A stretch of 64,000 nucleotides of DNA from the NCBI GenBank assembly GCA_038496675.1, contig CM076666.1, forward strand, positions 7,259,203 to 7,323,202, in the 5' to 3' direction. This document shows, piece by piece, positions 1 to 12,000 of this stretch. Below the pieces are notes generated by a model that was not told where the DNA came from, did no database searches, and was given only the letters and a program-made list of their open reading frames with translations. Source of the stretch: Rachycentron canadum (Eukaryota > Chordata > Actinopteri > Carangiformes > Rachycentridae). The translations under genes were made by a program, and so were the position numbers. How positions within the stretch are numbered: position 1 is the first letter of the stretch; the number at the start of each line of letters is the position of its first letter.

Positions 1-1481
1 AAGCTGTTGTCTAAAATTGAAGAAACATCCTCTAAAATCCCTGACATAAGCTGTCATTAGACATCCATATGTTGCATTTATGGATGGATTGACCCCTCTT
101 TCAGGGCATATCGATTGTTGCTTTTTTTCTCGTTTGCATTGAACACAAGCTTTAAGATACTGTATGACTGGAGTCGAGTAACAAGGACAGGGACTGTTTC
201 TGCAACCAATGTAGCTGTTATCTTAAACCAGAAATGTATTGTACCAAGGATTAAAACTAACAAATAGCACATGTTCTAAGTGCAATAATTAATTCGAGGT
301 CCTAGTGGTTGTTGGTGTACGATATCAGACAGTAGCTACAGCTGCAGCAAGGAGCATGAGCTGAACAAAACTGCACAGCAACAAGTAGCACCCACAAAGA
401 CACCAATGTTTTGTTTTATTTGCCCAAACTTTTGCCTCCAGACCTATTGGATTAATATGCAGATCCTGATCAGGTCATAAATAAAATTCATCTGGTATAA
501 GATTGCAGATACTCTGATCTTTGCCAGTGATGGAACCTACCCAGCGATGGGGAAACAAATGTGTTCACTTTTCTATCACAGTCACGCTGTGAAGGTGAAA
601 ACAACAACTCAGCATTGGACAGAACCCAAGGGGGAGGAAGGGGGTGGGGAATAATATTGAGAAGATGAACATTATATTTGCAGCTTGAGGGTGAGATAAC
701 ACGCTAGCCTAAAGTATCCTGTAGAAAATTTTCTTATTATCCTCCAAAATATTACATTTTTCATGAGAGCCCTCTTCAACAGGAAATTCATTCATGCTAC
801 TGGCATAACTATCCTTCATTATCTACTGTAGCTACCCGGCAAGAAAGAGAGAGAAAAATTACTTTAATCATTAACTGTTACCATGGACTAGGACATGTAA
901 TTGGCACTTTCTCAATTTTCAAAATTCGGAAAAATAACAACACGCCTCCAAAACATGTCAAGACCATAACGGAAAACTGCAGGAATGTAAATTAAAACTC
1001 TGGATCAGACCGTAGTACAACTAATGACTATTATGCTGCTAGATACTGAATAGATGAGTGCAGTAAAGATAAGGTTTGTTGAAAAAAGCTAGTATATATC
1101 TGTCATCTCCAATCATCCAACCATATCATATATATCAGAAATACAATATACACTCCTTTCCTGAATGAATAATATATACAACTTAAATTATATTGTGTAA
1201 TTTGTCTGTGTGTGTATGATTCTTCTCAAAACCTTCATTCCCTGAACATTGGCTAATCAATCATGTCTAGGTTTGGGTTTTAACCATACATATTACTATT
1301 TCCTGTGTGTCTGGTGCTAAACTCAGATTTCAGGCTACAAAGCATATGCAGCAGGGAAGTGATAGCAATGGCAGTGCAAGACGGGACTCATAAATCACAC
1401 AGCAAGGCTAAATGTGTAGCTGAAAAACCCCATTACAAAACCAGATGAATATGCATGGGAATTGATTTGGTGTATGCGCTT

Positions 1482-1486
<5 letters not shown>
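1..1486. other. Non-coding AT-rich stretch, nothing recognised
   Basis: No open frame with protein-like composition, no transposon signature and no tandem array is visible. The sequence is ordinary AT-rich DNA with short homopolymers. A short G-rich patch lies near 630-650. Confidence 0.6.

Positions 1487-1520
<34 letters not shown>
1487..1520. repeat. (TG)17 microsatellite
   Basis: Uninterrupted TG dinucleotide array, flanked on the left by imperfect TG/TA units. Read on the minus strand it gives a spurious His-Thr open frame. Confidence 0.97.
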
Positions 1521-1525
<5 letters not shown>

Positions 1526-1648
1526 TCATTGTCTCATTCAACAATCCATGAAATTTTGCATCAATATATTTTTTTCTCTTTTTAACACCAGTGATGGACA
1601 AAAACGTATCACAAACAAGTTAAGCAAGTGACCCGCATGATTGTTTTT

Positions 1649-1668
1649 GGGCGGGGGGGGGGTGGGGG
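1649..1668. repeat. G-rich run (G10 and G5 blocks)
   Basis: Guanine run interrupted only by one C and one T. Single-strand G-quadruplex formation is possible in principle; run length is also prone to sequencing error. Confidence 0.85.
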
Positions 1669-1977
1669 CTTTGGTACCTGTATTACTAAAAATGCAAGAA
1701 GAGGCAGGTAAATTAGAGGTAACTGTTGAACATAATAGCCACTTGTGATGATGGCCCTTTTCAACTAAATAGTCCCAAGAGCTAACCACTTTGTTAGAGG
1801 TGCAGTTTTTGCACACAGAGGGGCAAGAACACAGGGTCATCATGCTGTTGTTTTACTGTTTGAATGGGCGCTGTAAAATGGTTGTGCAGAGCAAGACTGA
1901 ATTGAGCAGAAAGCCTCAAGAGATGTCTGAAAGAAGAGCAGTAGTAGAGGAGGTATTTAGATTCTTTATCTAAGTAA

Positions 1978-2255
1978 ATGTCTATGTCAGGCCCCATAGA
2001 CTCCCATGTTAAAATGTCCACCTTTACAGCAGAAAGTAACCATGATACAAAAACTCGGGGGGGGGGGGTTATATAACTCACCTTTGAGTGATGGGTGTAT
2101 GAGCGTATGCTTGCCACAAACTCAATGCCCCAAAGTTTCATCTCCATACACTTCTCATCTCTTTGCCCATATTTGGATTAGCAAGTTATGCAGAGTTGGA
2201 CACCGCCAAGATGGCAACAGTGGAGCAGCTCACCCCGAGCTTAAAAACCCTCTTT
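1978..2255. repeat. Dispersed fish repeat (catagactcccatg family), with a G12 run
   Basis: The left part contains CATAGACTCCCATGTTAAAA followed closely by TTTACAGCAGAAA. The right part contains a CCAAGATGG block followed by CAGCTCACC. I know this order from a very common percomorph non-autonomous repeat; its transposon superfamily is not clear to me. A G12 run at 2057-2068 interrupts the copy. The assignment is from memory of signature words, not alignment. Confidence 0.5.
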
Positions 2256-2519
2256 AGAAATGATGTTGCAGAGGCTACATCAATCTTTTATAAACAGTCT
2301 ATTGTTCATGTGCAGTTGGGAAGTTTAATCTCTTGTATAAGAGTGATTAATAATTTATTAGTGGTCAGATGAATGAGTCTATACCCACCCTGATAGCTGC
2401 AGGACAATGGGAACCAAAACCTGTTAACTGCAGTCAAAATTCAAGCAAAGGTCCTCAGTTCTTAAAAGTTATTCCTTGGCCCTTTTTTAAAGAAACAGAT
2501 TTCAAACCATTATCTGCAG

Positions 2520-2520
<1 letters not shown>

Positions 2521-2562
<42 letters not shown>
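2521..2562. repeat. (AAT)14 microsatellite
   Basis: Perfect AAT trinucleotide array of 42 bases. Confidence 0.97.
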
Positions 2563-2563
<1 letters not shown>

Positions 2564-4469
2564 TTGGATGATTCTGTGCCACATGCTTTAAAAAAAATTG
2601 GGCATTGAAATTAATGTTGTTATTATTCAACATAATGTAGGGTTTTGCAGATTTGTTGAACATCTATGATCTTGCCTGGCAAAAGGCTTGAGTGTTTTTA
2701 ATGGTAGGGGAGCCAAACCAGTTTTCTGCCACTGACTGTGAAATGCTCAGACTGTTTACTGTGATCCTGTTACATCATCAGTTCACCATTTTTTTCCCCC
2801 TCAGAACTTGTGGAGTTTAATTCTTTGGCATATTCAGAATTAATAAGGCAGAGAATAGCATTATTTCTGTGAAGGTGATACTCATTTGCATACTTAGTTG
2901 CCCATCTGCATACACTCACACAGACCCAGTGACACACAGCTTCCCTCCTTTTTCTCCCTGTCACACTCCGTATCCCACCATCCTCTATCTCCCTCCTCCT
3001 CTCTCCATCCAGCAAACCCAGCAAATGTTTAAATTACACGACCAAGTAAGCAAGATTAATTAAAATGATAATCTACAGGGTGAATATATTTCACAGTTAG
3101 CTAGGCGGCTGTTTGAAATTGTTGTGCAGAGTTCCAATGTCAAAGTGGAGTGTTGACCTATTCATCTGCTTTAGTAAAACAGTCATTAGCCCATTTAAGA
3201 AAATGAAGACAATGAAATCCCCATTATATGCAAAACACCCAGCACTATAATAAACATCATTAATGTAATGTATGGTAATGAGAAAGAAAGAAAAAAAAGT
3301 AATGTTTGATTTATGGAAGCCGTGAAAGTTAGATAATGTATATTTATTTTTAAACAAGGTATTTGAAGAGCTAACATCTGTGCCAATATGTGTGCTCATA
3401 TAAATTTTCCCTAAAGGCTTAAGAAGAGAGTAAACAGTCATTTCTTTTAATCCTTCTGTCACGTGAAGCACATTAAACCATATGAAAAATTCCCTGAAGG
3501 TATTAAAGGTGCTAATTTTCTATTGTATTCTATTCTTTTTTGTTCTACATTAAAAAATCCTTTTCCAAAAAAAAAAGAAGAAAAAAACCCTCTTCTTGTC
3601 TTAGTTCCTTTATTTTATTTTATTTTTTTGTCTCTTGTACTTTGTTCAAAAATAGCCACTTATCCTTTGGGTTTGAGGATGCTGCAACAATGCCTCCTGT
3701 TTCTCAGCTGCTCTTCTCCCCACACCGAGCTTAATGAAAACACGGGTTAGATTCTCTATTCCCTGGCTGCTGGATAATCCTCTTATGAAGTAACTGTAAA
3801 CCCAAAGTTGAGAATGTCTCTCATCAGTCGCTCATTCATTCTTACACAGCATAGTTGCACACTGACATGGGAAGATTTTAAGAAGATGGTCCTCAATCAA
3901 TGTCAATTATTGACAGATACAGTGTGATCTGTGTGTATGTATGTATTTGCATTAATACTCAGTGTATGCCCAATTTTGCCTGGTGTGCATTATTGTGCAT
4001 GTGTCTAAAGCTCGGCAATAGCCCCCTCATCTCCATGCTTCATTTATCTGTCATTAGCAGAATTAATGGCTATGGGTTTGAGCCAGGGAGAGAAGGAGAG
4101 AGTATGGCGTCTTTCCAAAATAGGGGAGAACAACTGTGAGCAACTGAGGGTGGGGGTGATGGGGCTGGAAAGCTGGTGGTGAAGGATGAGGATGTGGATG
4201 AGGATTAGACTGGGAGACATAGAGAGAGAAAAAAGACACGATGAAAGAGAGCGAAGAGATGCAGATAGGAAGAGAAAGCATTAAGAAAGATTGTCTTGCA
4301 AGGGAGGCAAAGTAATTTGTGTCACTGGCTGAGGGACAAATGGGTTGAAGGAAGAGTCTGGAGATGGAGGGTGAGGCAGACAGGGATAGATGTTCATTTT
4401 GATTAAAATAAAGAAAGGCCAACTATGGATAGAAAATGACACAGTATCTTACTGGTCTGTTATTTCAGG
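2563..4469. other. Non-coding stretch with pyrimidine and purine tracts; possible conserved element
   Basis: A pyrimidine-rich tract lies at about 2930-3010 and a purine-rich GA tract at about 4085-4400. Between them, 3020-3330 is low in simple repeats and AT-rich, with several TAAT/ATTA cores, including GATTAATTAAAATGATAAT near 3054. That is the look of many vertebrate conserved noncoding elements, but conservation cannot be judged from one sequence. Open frames here of up to about 124 codons have no family resemblance. Confidence 0.35.
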
Positions 4470-4640
4470 CCATGTCCACACTGATTAAAGTTTTAAAATG
4501 TATTTGTTTTGGCTTTCCATCAATACTGAGGCAGCTGAAAAAACCTCCAGTCAAGTGGATGAAAATGAAAAAGCAAGTGTCCCATTATGGTGTGAACGTG
4601 GAAAATAAAAGGAGCTTTTTAAAAGTACTGGTGCGCAATT
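4468..4640. repeat. Degraded dispersed repeat (gccatgtccacac family)
   Basis: Begins with GGCCATGTCCACACTGATTA followed by AAAGTTTTAAAATG, and later has a GTGTGAACGTGGA block. This resembles a common fish non-autonomous element with GTGTCCACAC near its ends and internal TTTTAAAACG motifs. The copy is strongly eroded. An 81-codon frame from 4436 overlaps it and is probably spurious. Confidence 0.4.
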
Positions 4641-5289
4641 GTCAGCCTTCACCTACAGGATCAAGTACTTCTTCACAGTAATAAACTTACAAAGCTGTTG
4701 CTTGTAACTCTACAATCTTTCATTATGTCAGTTATTAGAGCTGACAAAAGTGTTGTCACTGATGTCTAAAGACAGTCTAAAATGACTGCATACATACGTA
4801 AGAATGTACAAGTACATGTATTCATAACTTTGACTTAACTTTTACGGAAAGGGTCTCATTTTTGCTGGAAAATCCAAAGTATACGACCATCATAATTTTT
4901 ATCCAAATGCCTTGCCTCAATGGCTCTCTTGTAGTTCTGTACAGCACCAACAGTGTGCAACTCTAGAAAATGTTAGCTTAGATACAAAGACTTCTAACAT
5001 CAACAAAAACAACCGACTCCCAGTGCAACGAAATCGCCAATAAGGCACCAACAAAAAAGCAAAATAACAAAAAAAGTTTTATCTCGTGAAGCCCGTCTGT
5101 TCAAATGGCAATGTGATGAATGTCAGGGGAAAAGTGCGGTCAAGATCAGCTGATAATGAAGCAGATAATGCCCTCTGTGTGTGCCTGACCTATATCCTTA
5201 CTAGGATTACTAGGATTGAATATTAGGATGTTGTCACATGGTGTTTTTTATGGGAAATCTTTTTTCTTCACAAAAATACTCTGGTCTAC
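4641..5289. other. Non-coding stretch, nothing recognised
   Basis: AT-rich DNA with a small local duplication (TACTAGGAT units near 5200-5215). No gene or transposon signature seen. Confidence 0.55.
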
Positions 5290-5580
5290 ACCAGTGGTGC
5301 GCAGATCGCAGTTGTATCTGTGGGCACTGTGGTTAATCTGTAGATCAAGCAGGCCAGGTCATAAAAATTAACATCCTGATTAACAGCGGATGGGTTGCGG
5401 GTGGGTAAGATAATACATAATGTATGAGGAAAATATTAATTACATTCTGTAAAATGTGAATATATTTTAAGCTTCATTTTTTGCTAGGCACAAATTAGAC
5501 GTGTTTGTACGTCTGAACGTGTCGTGATTAATTACTTATTGACTGTCAGACTGTCATGGAAATCAGTTTTTATTTGACCA
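5290..5580. repeat. Possible hAT-like non-autonomous remnant
   Basis: Contains GCGGATGGGTTGCGGGTGGG, then AAAATATTAATTACATTCTG, then TTGCTAGGCACAAATTAGAC. I associate these words in this order with degraded hAT-type elements of fishes. No terminal inverted repeat or 8-bp target duplication could be delimited. Confidence 0.3.
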
Positions 5581-5669
5581 AAAATGGACAACTTATAGTT
5601 TAAATAAATGTTTGTTTATTTCTACCAGCCTACTTCAGTGTAATATATTTGCACGGCATCACACCTAAT

Positions 5670-5925
5670 AACTCACTAAGAAATAATGGTAATGTGACAA
5701 ATGTCACCGTGAGGTTGACATTCGTGGCTTTGAGTGAAATCTATCAACTAAATTTGGATAGATTTGTTTTTATTGAATCTATTGTATTTAGCGATAATAC
5801 ACAAATGCATGCTAACTCTAAAATAAGATTGCGAACATGTTACACATTATACTGGCTTAGCATCAGCACCAGCACTGTCATTGAGAACAAGTCACAATGA
5901 TGCCATTATGCCTAAACACAACCTG
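5670..5925. repeat. Dispersed fish repeat (gctaact / cttagcatcagc family)
   Basis: Contains GTGAGGTTGACATTCGTGG, then TTTGAGTGAAATCTATCAAC, then CATGCTAACT, GCTTAGCATCAGCA and CACTGTCATTGAGAAC. These blocks match in order a very abundant percomorph dispersed repeat rich in TTAGCATG words. The copy is diverged and partly deleted. Confidence 0.5.
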
Positions 5926-7406
5926 ATTAAGCTTAATGTTCATCTTGCTTATAACTACTGTTACATCTACTTAAGCAAAAATGCTTTATCCAGCACTCAC
6001 CCATGCAGTCTGCCAGAACAAAATAATGTCAAACTTTTGAATGCTGTTCACTGAGACTGTGAATGGAAATAATTTCAGTGTCGTGCTGAAAAGGTAGTTT
6101 ACTATTTTGTGAGGAACAATGTGTCTTCCGATAAGTGTGAACGAGGTAAAGAGCAAAATCTGTGATCAAAATATATACAAACAGATGAACAGAGAGGGAG
6201 GCCTCCATCACCAAATCAGCTCAAACAATGCTCTTGAAACCACCACAATAACAAACCACAATGGCTAATGGCTAATGACAATAAGACAGACCTTCCTTCC
6301 CAACTGCATGCAGTTATAACCTCAGGCAAGCACTGCAGACATGGGAGGTCTGTGTGAGTGGGAGGATGACTATACCAGTCCTACATTGTGAACCCCCTCT
6401 TATTATGGCTACATAGAAGTGAGGTGTAGGTATATCTATAAGGATGTATATGATTTTATCATTAGTTAATCTGTGTGACAATTACAGTAAAATACAATTG
6501 TTTTCTATAGCCTTCGGCATCAAAGTCCCATGGGAGCTATAGATGTTCAATTTTATCAACTAGATAGAGATATCCACCATCTAGTCTCTTCACCACCAAA
6601 CCTTGTTTTTCATCAACAAAGGGTTGTTGCCTTTGGGGGTTTATATGGAAATACTAAGGGTCTTTAGACCTTTGCATTTGAAATTTGAAATTTAGAAGCG
6701 AGGACACAATGCCTTCACATCATTGCCTTGTCAAGATTAAAAGCAGAAAGTGTAGACACTTCTTTTCTTCAAAAGCCTGTCAGAAGACAATGAAAGTAGA
6801 TAACAGTAGGATGATGAATTCAGGATCAGACTGGGGTTTTTTTGCCCCACTTTAGTGGTAAAACAGAGGTTTCAGCGAGCAAAGATGGCTGTAATCGTGC
6901 CTTGTTTGATGTAGATATACTAGATAATAGGAAGGAAAAAAATCATATGTGACTTTATATTGCAATGCATGCAAACAAGTGTTCAGAATGCAAACTGAGA
7001 AACTTACCTTTTGAACAAATGAAAAATAATAATGACCATTGAAAGTATGCACAGTGTTTGGCTGACAGCTATAGCAGAAAGAGTGGAGGGAACAACTTAC
7101 AACATTGCCTCTCAGGTGGGATGTGACTGAAATATCAACACACAGACACGCAGACATACACACCTAAGCGCTTTTATGTCATAATAGCTCACAAAATACA
7201 TACATACCCAACCTGTGTCATGATCATCAGCAGGCCTTAAGGGACTTTAAAAGGCTCATTAGGCTGAAAGGGTACTGGCATTAATGTGTGTCAAACTGTG
7301 CTACACACGTGCATTCATGTATACACACATCTGTGTTTATTTGTGAAATGTGAGCACATTAATGTGTGTGTCTCTGCCTCATTTGTGCGCGTATGCATGC
7401 TGTGTG

Positions 7407-7410
<4 letters not shown>
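5926..7410. other. Non-coding stretch, nothing recognised
   Basis: No gene or recognisable transposon. A 103-codon minus-strand frame at 6852-7163 has no recognisable motif and lies in ordinary AT-rich DNA. Confidence 0.55.

Positions 7411-7440
<30 letters not shown>
7411..7440. repeat. (TG)15 microsatellite
   Basis: Perfect TG array, preceded by imperfect TG-rich sequence from about 7365. Confidence 0.97.
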
Positions 7441-7442
<2 letters not shown>

Positions 7443-7478
7443 GTGAAGGGTCATGCGGGCAGGGACGCAGAGGCAGGC

Positions 7479-7540
7479 ATAATTGAGGCAGCAGTAATTA
7501 AAGCTTTTTTAATTGGTTTAATTGGTGTCATTAATGTATT
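7479..7540. promoter_or_regulatory. Cluster of homeodomain-type TAAT cores (candidate enhancer core)
   Basis: Within about 60 bases there are five AATT/TAAT cores: ATAATTGAGG, GTAATTAAAG, TTTAATTGG twice, and TCATTAATG. This density suits a homeodomain-responsive noncoding element, but such words are frequent in AT-rich DNA, so this is inference only. Confidence 0.25.
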
Positions 7541-8862
7541 GAGGGCCAGACTGCTGACACACGCAGACATGCACAGATACTAAACACACGTACGCTCACC
7601 TATACACACACACAAAATGATTTGGTTCTGGGGTATTTTTTCATTCCTGTGAGTTGAAGATGCTGATGCCTCGTCCTAATTCAGACTGCGGTCGCAGACA
7701 GTGAAGGTCGAACCAAAATGAGGCAGTCTGGTCCGATTTCCACTTTGCATCAGATGCTGCGTCTACCTTTACTGTACAAAGCAGTGCTCCTGTCGGCTAG
7801 CAACCTTGACATGTAAATGTCTTCCTGAATCTGGACAATCTGTTGATGTTCAATTGGTGTAGTCAGTGTTATGTGGTTAAATGCAGGTGCAAGTATTTAT
7901 GCTTTAATTGCAATGAAAAATTTATTATAAAAGTAGTAGTAGTAAAAATTATTGATCACATTTTGATGAACTGTGGCTCAGAAATCAGTATCAATATTTA
8001 CATGTTTCATCACTGTTGCCCTGCAAGTGAAGGACAGACATGTAGCATTGGATAAAATATACAGTAGCGGTTAATTGGGTACAATTGAGTTCAAAGAAGA
8101 AATCACCCACTATTTAGATCTGAAATTTATTGTTTTGCAGTTCTCAAATTGCAATCATTAGCTATAACTTCCTGGTTTAACAGTCTGGACTGTTCGTGAG
8201 AGATTTTGTTAGCTCGTGCTGGAAAGTTGCACCAACTGTAGCTGTAGTTAATTAACATTAACATTACACGAGTTAACAAAACTACGAAATGAAAATGTAT
8301 GAAAACACTTGGAGTACTTTGGAATATGGTGAATGGACTGTCACCATATTCAGAGACGTTTGCTGAGTATCTCAAGAAAAACCAACTCGCAGCTAGCAGC
8401 GGACCTGTTGGCAGATGAATATAAACGATTTGCAGCTGACTCAATGGCAAGAGGTGTCAGAATTTCATTTAAGCGATTCATATCATTGTTCAGAGTGTGG
8501 TTAGCGTCTTAAAATCTCGACCGTGACCGCGACCATGCTCAACCGGTCAGGTGTCTGATGCTAACATTAGCTCAAGTTGCTACTGTGTTGCTGTTGTTGG
8601 CTTTGCCCACAGAGAAGATGACAGGCACAGCTGCTTGTGCAGGTGGATCACATTCATGGTATCTCTGTTAGCGGATTGTTTGCTACCTCACTGAATGTAC
8701 ACGGATCTGGATAAATACCTTTAAACACAAAAAGGGCTCGATCTGAGGAGGAACAAAGTCAGTCTGGGCCAGGAAACGGTGCACCTGAAACATACGGGGG
8801 AGAGCTGAACAGTCCGACCCATGGGACTAGTCATCCAATTAATTTGTTTTGAATGTTTCCAG
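7541..8862. other. Non-coding stretch with somewhat higher CpG near 8.4-8.6 kb
   Basis: Mostly unremarkable. Around 8380-8560 CpG is more frequent than in the flanks (for example CTCGACCGTGACCGCGACC), though it is not a CpG island. Open frames on both strands (107 codons minus at 8127-8450) are unrecognised. Confidence 0.45.
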
Positions 8863-9013
8863 GTTTCAACCAGAGCTGCCGTGGCACCTGAAGCAGCAAG
8901 AGAGGGCCAGGAAGGGATGGCAGCTGAGGAAGAGAGAGCTGAAGAAGAAGAGGAGGAGGAGGACAGCTGCCAACACGCTGCTGTGGAAGAGCCAGCAAGG
9001 ACAGAGGCAACAG
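8863..9013 (+). other. Weak candidate internal exon, product unknown
   Basis: A GC-richer, purine-rich 151-base segment is bounded by an acceptor-like TTTCCAG and a donor-like CAGGTGAGA. Two plus-strand frames are open throughout. One gives an acidic Glu-rich peptide. The other gives a basic peptide starting around LPWHLKQQERARKGWQL. Neither is a family I recognise. The polypyrimidine tract is poor, the length is not a multiple of three, and no partner exon is visible nearby, so a chance open purine-rich tract is at least as likely. Confidence 0.2.
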
Positions 9014-12000
9014 GTGAGATTGACAGCAAAACCAACAAGACAGAGCTTGTTGCTCTATCTAATATAAAAGTTTTCTCATTAGTTTGAGGAAGTGTCTACG
9101 GTCGAGTTGGACATAACTTTCATGGCAGGTATTGTGACTTGTCATAACAGGAAGTGCACGGGTGAAACAAATGTTGTTAATGATGGCTCAGTTCCATCAC
9201 GTGTCCCAGCAACATATGACAGTTAGCCAGCACTGCTGACCTTGTGGCTCCTATGTGTTAGTTGAACTTGACAGTAGAACATTCATTCCCCCATCTCCAC
9301 ATATCTCCTCTTGGTCTTAAGCTGACAGACTAGTCTGGAGAAGCCATCGCTCCGTATTCAGCCACTTTGCAGTTAGCCAATGTTTAGCACTTGCCGCTGT
9401 GCTATGATGAGTCTGTCACTCCAGCTGGAGGAGATGACTTCTCCTTCGTAGATTCACAGATTTCACTGACTCACTCAAATCTGTTCCTACATTATAGGAT
9501 TAGCATGAGATATTTCATTTATTTCTTTATTTATTACGAAAACCACCCTGAACACCCCCCCCTCCCCCCACTCCACAGTGAGAACCAATATACCTCATAC
9601 AGCGTACAGCCATATTCCGAAAATGCAGTCCTGCATGATGTTTATGTGCCATAGTGATATAAAAGCAATATATTGGATGACTACCTGCCCATGCAAGCTC
9701 CATTATTAGTACCCGGATTTCAAATATTTATCAAGAAAATTATGTGAAAATTTTCTAATTATCTGGCAACAGTCTTTTGCCAACTTTGATGAAGCAATCA
9801 AAATTTGTTTCATGGTACATTTGCTTATCAAAACATAGCACTAATAGTCTTCGTTCTTCCTCTGGGACAATTTTTATGCCAGAAATCTCAATGAGCTACA
9901 CCTTCAGCTTTTTATGTTTAACTTTACTTTTGGCAGCGATACATGGTAATTTTATTTTTATTTTTTAGACTTCTGTCTGGTATCATTTTGTGTTTTTTGA
10001 GAATCCCACCACCTGCCCCTTCTGTATTCTATATTGTGAAGTTGTTTTTAACACAAAGGTTTGTACAAAACAGTTTTTCTCAGCTGCTGTCAGTTTGAAA
10101 TACACAAATATTGGCACTTATCTCTGCTCTAAATTAAAATAAGTGATCCGTAATCACAAACTCTGTTAGATGTTAGGTGACAAAAGCCAGTGTTTTCTTC
10201 TATATTACATTTTAATACATATATATTTGCTGATATTTATGAAATTTTTTTTCTTGTCTGTGTTTTATTATTTTTTTCTATAATCATGAGCTCTAGAAGT
10301 GCGACAGTCAACAGGGTGCAGAAAATAGCATATTGGTGTCACAACCGTTGTATAAAAAATGTGCAAATGTCCTGATATAGTATCTTAAGAAAGTTGCATA
10401 ATTGCCAACTTAGTGGTCCATGTGTATAAAAGGGTCTTTTCGACAGTCTCTTTGGGAGAAAATCCTGCAGTAGTTTTGAAGCACTTTAGCATTGTAATTG
10501 CAAGATAACAGATACATCATAAAAGATACATCGTTTTTGGTGGCCACTTCTAGAGGGAGAGAGAATAATGGGAGGACAAAATTGTGCTACATGCACATTT
10601 CTCTAATTCATTTCTCATTGACCCATGTCCATGTCAGCCAACACTCTTCCATCATCCACTGTCTCACTCTATCATTTTTAGTTTGGCAACCCCACTGAGA
10701 TAATTCCTGTGAAAATTATGTAAAGAGGGAATTTTCTATTTTGGATCTTTTAAGTGGATTTTCTCCAATATATTAACATTGCTGCTCACCAAGTGGAGGC
10801 TTCTTGGTGGTTCTGGAGCTGAGATACAATGTATAATGACAGGAAAGGAATCCACATGCTCCAGTATTTGTACATTTGGGTAAGCTCTCTAGTCATGGAC
10901 AATCTTAAAGCATCAACAGGGAAACAATAATGATGGATTCCACATGTCAGTTTCAACTCAATGAGATATTGTGGCCCCTTAAACATGTAAATACATAAAT
11001 CTCCATGACCACCAATATATATATTTTTTAAAAAAAAACATAACCTGTATTTAAGCTCCTTCACTCTTCCTCTTTTCATATTATATGTCATTGAGCGTGT
11101 GTGTTGACTCCATCTAAACTGTTAATCAGTCCATGTGAATGACCCTCAAAAAACCTCCCACCTTGCTCTCCAAAGCGTCAACTTTACCTTTCCAATATGC
11201 CACGCTGTCTTTATCGATGCCCCATGAAGGACGAGGAGAGGTCATGTTTTCAATAATTACAAACAGTGGATCACTAAGCTGTAAATAACATCAGCATCAT
11301 TAGTGCATGTTCGAGCAATTAGAAAAGCATCTGTCTTTAATCACAGGTTGAGAGTATGCCAGCAGCAGCTCATCTGAAAGAAGGAATTGCTGAAATCAGA
11401 TCAGAATATTTCAAACCTTTTTTTTTTTTCCCATCACAACGGTGCATGCATTCTTAATTTCTCCACTTTGAAATTAAACTTACTTACGTTATTCAGCAAA
11501 TAAAATTGTGTTTCTTGTCAAAATATTAGTAAATTGCAGCCATGTCCTTATTTTTTTATTTTTGTTTTTTGTTTTTTTTCTGTGCATTGCATCAATTTTA
11601 ATAATCAAGTATTTTGCTTCATTACAAATGAACTTTGTCAGAACATGAAACTGAGTAAGATTTGGCAGTTTTACTTCATGGATGCCAAAATGTCCATTTT
11701 GGCATGGATGACAAATGATGATATAAAGATTTTTATGCATTTTTTAGATTTTTTTTATCACACACAAATGATGATGATAAAGATTTGACATGGATGTCCA
11801 TGTGCTGGTGTGTCATGCCTTATGTGAAATGGAAATGAAATGAAAATTCATGTGTCAGAACAAAAACTTCACATTATGAGCTTTGTAAAAGCAGAATTAA
11901 TAGCAGAGGCTGCATTGGGTTGAACAGGTGCACCTTATAAAGTGGGAGCTGAGTCTGCATTAACTATTTTAATCTTCCAGGAAGGAAATGTGCATACCAC

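Noticed and set aside
1395..1601. Minus-strand frame with His-Thr repeats, and similar frames at 7286-7583, 15788-16060, 42367-42716 and 57855-58151
   Set aside because: They are translations of TG/CA microsatellites and have no protein-like sequence outside the repeat.
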